DNA from: Tardiphaga sp.
GTDB lineage: Bacteria > Pseudomonadota > Alphaproteobacteria > Rhizobiales > Xanthobacteraceae
Assembly: GCA_028290765.1 (NCBI GenBank)
Contig: JAQGJF010000974.1
Span: 1 to 8,672 of the forward strand
Reading direction: 5' to 3'
Length of the DNA: 8,672 nucleotides
The notes under the pieces are model-generated. The model was not told the origin of the DNA and did no database searches. It worked only from the letters and a program-made list of their open reading frames with translations. How positions within the stretch are numbered: the stretch's first letter is position 1; each line of letters begins with the position of its first letter. A program made the position numbers and the translations under genes. Below are positions 7,509 through 8,672 of this stretch, one piece after another.

Positions 7509-8029
7509 CAGATATTCCGCACGGCATCGCCAACGCGAACGATTCCGCCTTTCAGGATCCGGCAGTTCAGCCCGGAGCGGTTGATCAAGGGATCGAAGAT
7601 CGCCTTGCCGGTGATTTCCTCGATGTGCCGGCATGGAATCGACAGCCGGGTCGACTCCAACAATGTTTCGCCGAGCCAGAACCGGCGTCCCACCAGATGG
7701 GTGAGCGGCACGCCTTCCGTCGTTACATTGCGTCGGTGTTCCTCGGGGCCGAGGTCGATATTGTGATCGCGCTTCAGCGCCACCAGGGTTTCGACTTCGA
7801 ACAGCGTCACCTGCCGTCCATCTTCGGGCTTGTGCGAATAAAACCCCTCCTCTCTCCCGATCATGTAGCGATCGCCCTCGATACCCCTGCCCTCGATCAA
7901 TTGAAGTTCGGGCATCGCCCGCATCGGCAGGAAGGCCCGCGGCGTGACGTGGAGATGGCGCACCACGCCGGTCCATGCCGGAACGACCGCGCCGGGCGCG
8001 GATGTCTTGAGATCAAGTGTGTCGAGCAT
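7508..8029 (-). CDS. MOSC-domain protein (YiiM-like, molybdenum cofactor sulfurase C-terminal fold)
   Basis: A 173-residue cytosolic protein consisting of little more than one MOSC domain. The domain binds molybdenum cofactor in YiiM, YcbX and mARC-type enzymes, which reduce N-hydroxylated compounds, and it occurs in Moco sulfurases. Visible motifs are the N-terminal strand WTGVVRHLHVTP (19-30), GIEGDRYMIG (49-58), GRQVTLFEVE (71-80), RRNVTTEGVPL (99-109), FWLGE (117-121) and Cys133 in PCRHIEE. Cys133 is the conserved MOSC cysteine that would ligate Mo or carry persulfide. There is no N-terminal MOSC_N barrel and no fused ferredoxin; the next gene supplies flavin and 2Fe-2S domains. The start at 8029 has AAGGA 8 nt upstream. 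The in-frame ATG at 8104 would add 25 unconserved, Arg/His-rich residues. The substrate is unknown; reduction of hydroxylaminopurine-like compounds or another N-oxide is an analogy with YiiM. Confidence 0.9.
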   Translation of the reverse strand: MLDTLDLKTSAPGAVVPAWTGVVRHLHVTPRAFLPMRAMPELQLIEGRGIEGDRYMIGREEGFYSHKPEDGRQVTLFEVETLVALKRDHNIDLGPEEHRRNVTTEGVPLTHLVGRRFWLGETLLESTRLSIPCRHIEEITGKAIFDPLINRSGLNCRILKGGIVRVGDAVRNI

Positions 8030-8037
8030 CGTTGATG

Positions 8038-8042
8038 TCCTT
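8038..8042 (-). promoter_or_regulatory. Ribosome binding site that sets the MOSC start
   Basis: AAGGA on the minus strand lies 8 nt before the ATG at 8029-8027. This favours that start over the in-frame ATG at 8104, which would place the site inside the coding region and itself lies in a stem-loop. Confidence 0.7.
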
Positions 8043-8085
8043 CGCCTGGCTGCGTGATCGCCGTGAGAGCGGCAAATTCCGATTC

Positions 8086-8119
8086 CGAAGGGGCGGCACG
8101 CCAACGTACCGCCCCTTCG
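8086..8119 (-). terminator. Stem-loop just after the MFS transporter stop codon
   Basis: CGAAGGGGCGG (8086-8096) pairs perfectly with CCGCCCCTTCG (8109-8119), giving an 11-bp stem with a 12-nt loop. On the minus strand it begins 3 nt after the transporter stop. The sequence after it on that strand is GGAATCGGAATTTG, with no real U-tract. It is probably a transcription end or a 3' stabilising hairpin for the transporter mRNA. If transcription does stop here, the promoter of the MOSC/reductase pair must fit in about 55 bp or overlap the stem. Confidence 0.55.
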
Positions 8120-8122
8120 CCA

Positions 8123-8672
8123 TCATGTCAGTTCCTTGTTGGCCATCTCCGGCGCGACCGTGGTCGCGATCGCCGTGATCAACGCGCAGAAGATCAGAAA
8201 CACCGAGACCGGCCAGGTGGCGCCGCCGGCCCACGCCATCAGCGACGCGGCGATCAGCGGGCTCAGGCCGCCGCTCAGCGCAGCACCGACCTGGAAGCCC
8301 AGCGACGCGCCGCTGTAGCGCAGCTTCGCGGTGAACAGTTCGGAATACCACGGCGCGCCGATCCCGAACATCACCATCTGGCCGAAGCTGATGGCGACCA
8401 CGATGGTCAGGATCACGATGGTCGGATCGCGGGTGTCGAGCAGCCAGAACATTGGGAATGCGAACAACGCCGAGAACAGGCAACTCGCATAAAACATCGT
8501 CTTGCGGCCGACCTTGTCGGACATCCAGCCGAACAAAGGAATGGAAAACAGCGCGACAAAGGATGCGATGAAGGCGCCGTTCAGCACCAGGCCGCGCGAC
8601 AGGCCAAGACGCGAGGTCGCATAGGACATGATGAAGACGCCGGCGATGCTGGCATAGGCGATCTCCGAAATC
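8123..8672 (-). CDS. MFS transporter, metabolite:H+ symporter (MHS) type, C-terminal half
   Basis: The last ~183 residues of an inner-membrane major facilitator transporter; the gene runs off the right edge, so the start is unseen. About five hydrophobic helices are visible, matching TM8-TM12 plus the end of TM7. The central-repeat MFS motif GWMSDKVGRK follows the first full helix. The segment PWYSELFTAKLRYSGASLGFQ, with the downstream GGLSPLIAASL, is characteristic of the MHS group (ShiA, KgtP and ProP relatives), which import organic acids or osmolytes with protons. The substrate cannot be read from this half; shikimate, 2-oxoglutarate and aromatic acids are typical. The protein ends in a short polar tail (PEMANKELT). 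It is on the same strand as the MOSC/reductase pair but separated from it by 93 bp and a stem-loop. Confidence 0.9.
   Translation of the reverse strand, partial: ISEIAYASIAGVFIMSYATSRLGLSRGLVLNGAFIASFVALFSIPLFGWMSDKVGRKTMFYASCLFSALFAFPMFWLLDTRDPTIVILTIVVAISFGQMVMFGIGAPWYSELFTAKLRYSGASLGFQVGAALSGGLSPLIAASLMAWAGGATWPVSVFLIFCALITAIATTVAPEMANKELT

Noticed and set aside
6645..7766. 373-codon plus-strand open frame opposite the reductase and MOSC genes
   Set aside because: It overlaps two well-supported genes on the other strand, and the translation lacks any domain-like pattern.
6552..7976. Longer reductase reading frame that could suggest an N-terminal fusion
   Set aside because: The extra 156 residues come from reading the MOSC gene in the wrong frame. 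Family homology starts at the ATG at 7508.

Overview
The window is GC-rich chromosomal DNA from an alphaproteobacterium. Protein families and codon style point to the Bradyrhizobium/Rhodopseudomonas group (Nitrobacteraceae); this is inferred from recognisable protein sequences, not from a marker gene. There are no RNA genes, insertion sequences, CRISPR arrays or phage genes. Ten protein genes, two of them cut by the window edges, fill almost all of the sequence. No gap between genes exceeds about 235 bp.

Left block, minus strand (1-2862): a Tat-exported TRAP-transporter solute receptor that closely resembles the 2-oxoacid receptor TakP (cut at the left edge), an Mrp/ApbC iron-sulfur carrier ATPase that starts at TTG, and a small VOC/glyoxalase-fold protein. 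Each has its own gap, so they need not form one operon.

Centre, plus strand (3020-6511): a beta-hydroxyacid dehydrogenase of the 3-hydroxyisobutyrate/glyoxylate-reductase family ending in a strong intrinsic terminator. Next comes a six-helix membrane histidine kinase whose catalytic core resembles the PleC/DivJ/PdhS cell-cycle kinases. It is followed by a four-cysteine DUF1289 protein and a membrane-anchored retropepsin-like aspartic protease (TIGR02281-type). A perfect 24-bp palindrome separates the kinase from the DUF1289/protease pair.

Right block, minus strand (6552-8672): reading leftward, the C-terminal half of an MHS-type MFS transporter (cut at the right edge), a MOSC-domain protein, and a phthalate-dioxygenase-reductase-like flavin/2Fe-2S protein. 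The last two overlap by one base (TGATG). They look like a split version of the fused MOSC plus FAD-oxidoreductase proteins, so they could form an electron chain from NAD(P)H through flavin and 2Fe-2S to a molybdenum centre. The transporter is separated from them by a stem-loop.

I saw no clearly new multi-gene system. The points most worth following are the MOSC/reductase pair, the PleC/DivJ-like kinase without an adjacent response regulator, and the perfect palindrome.
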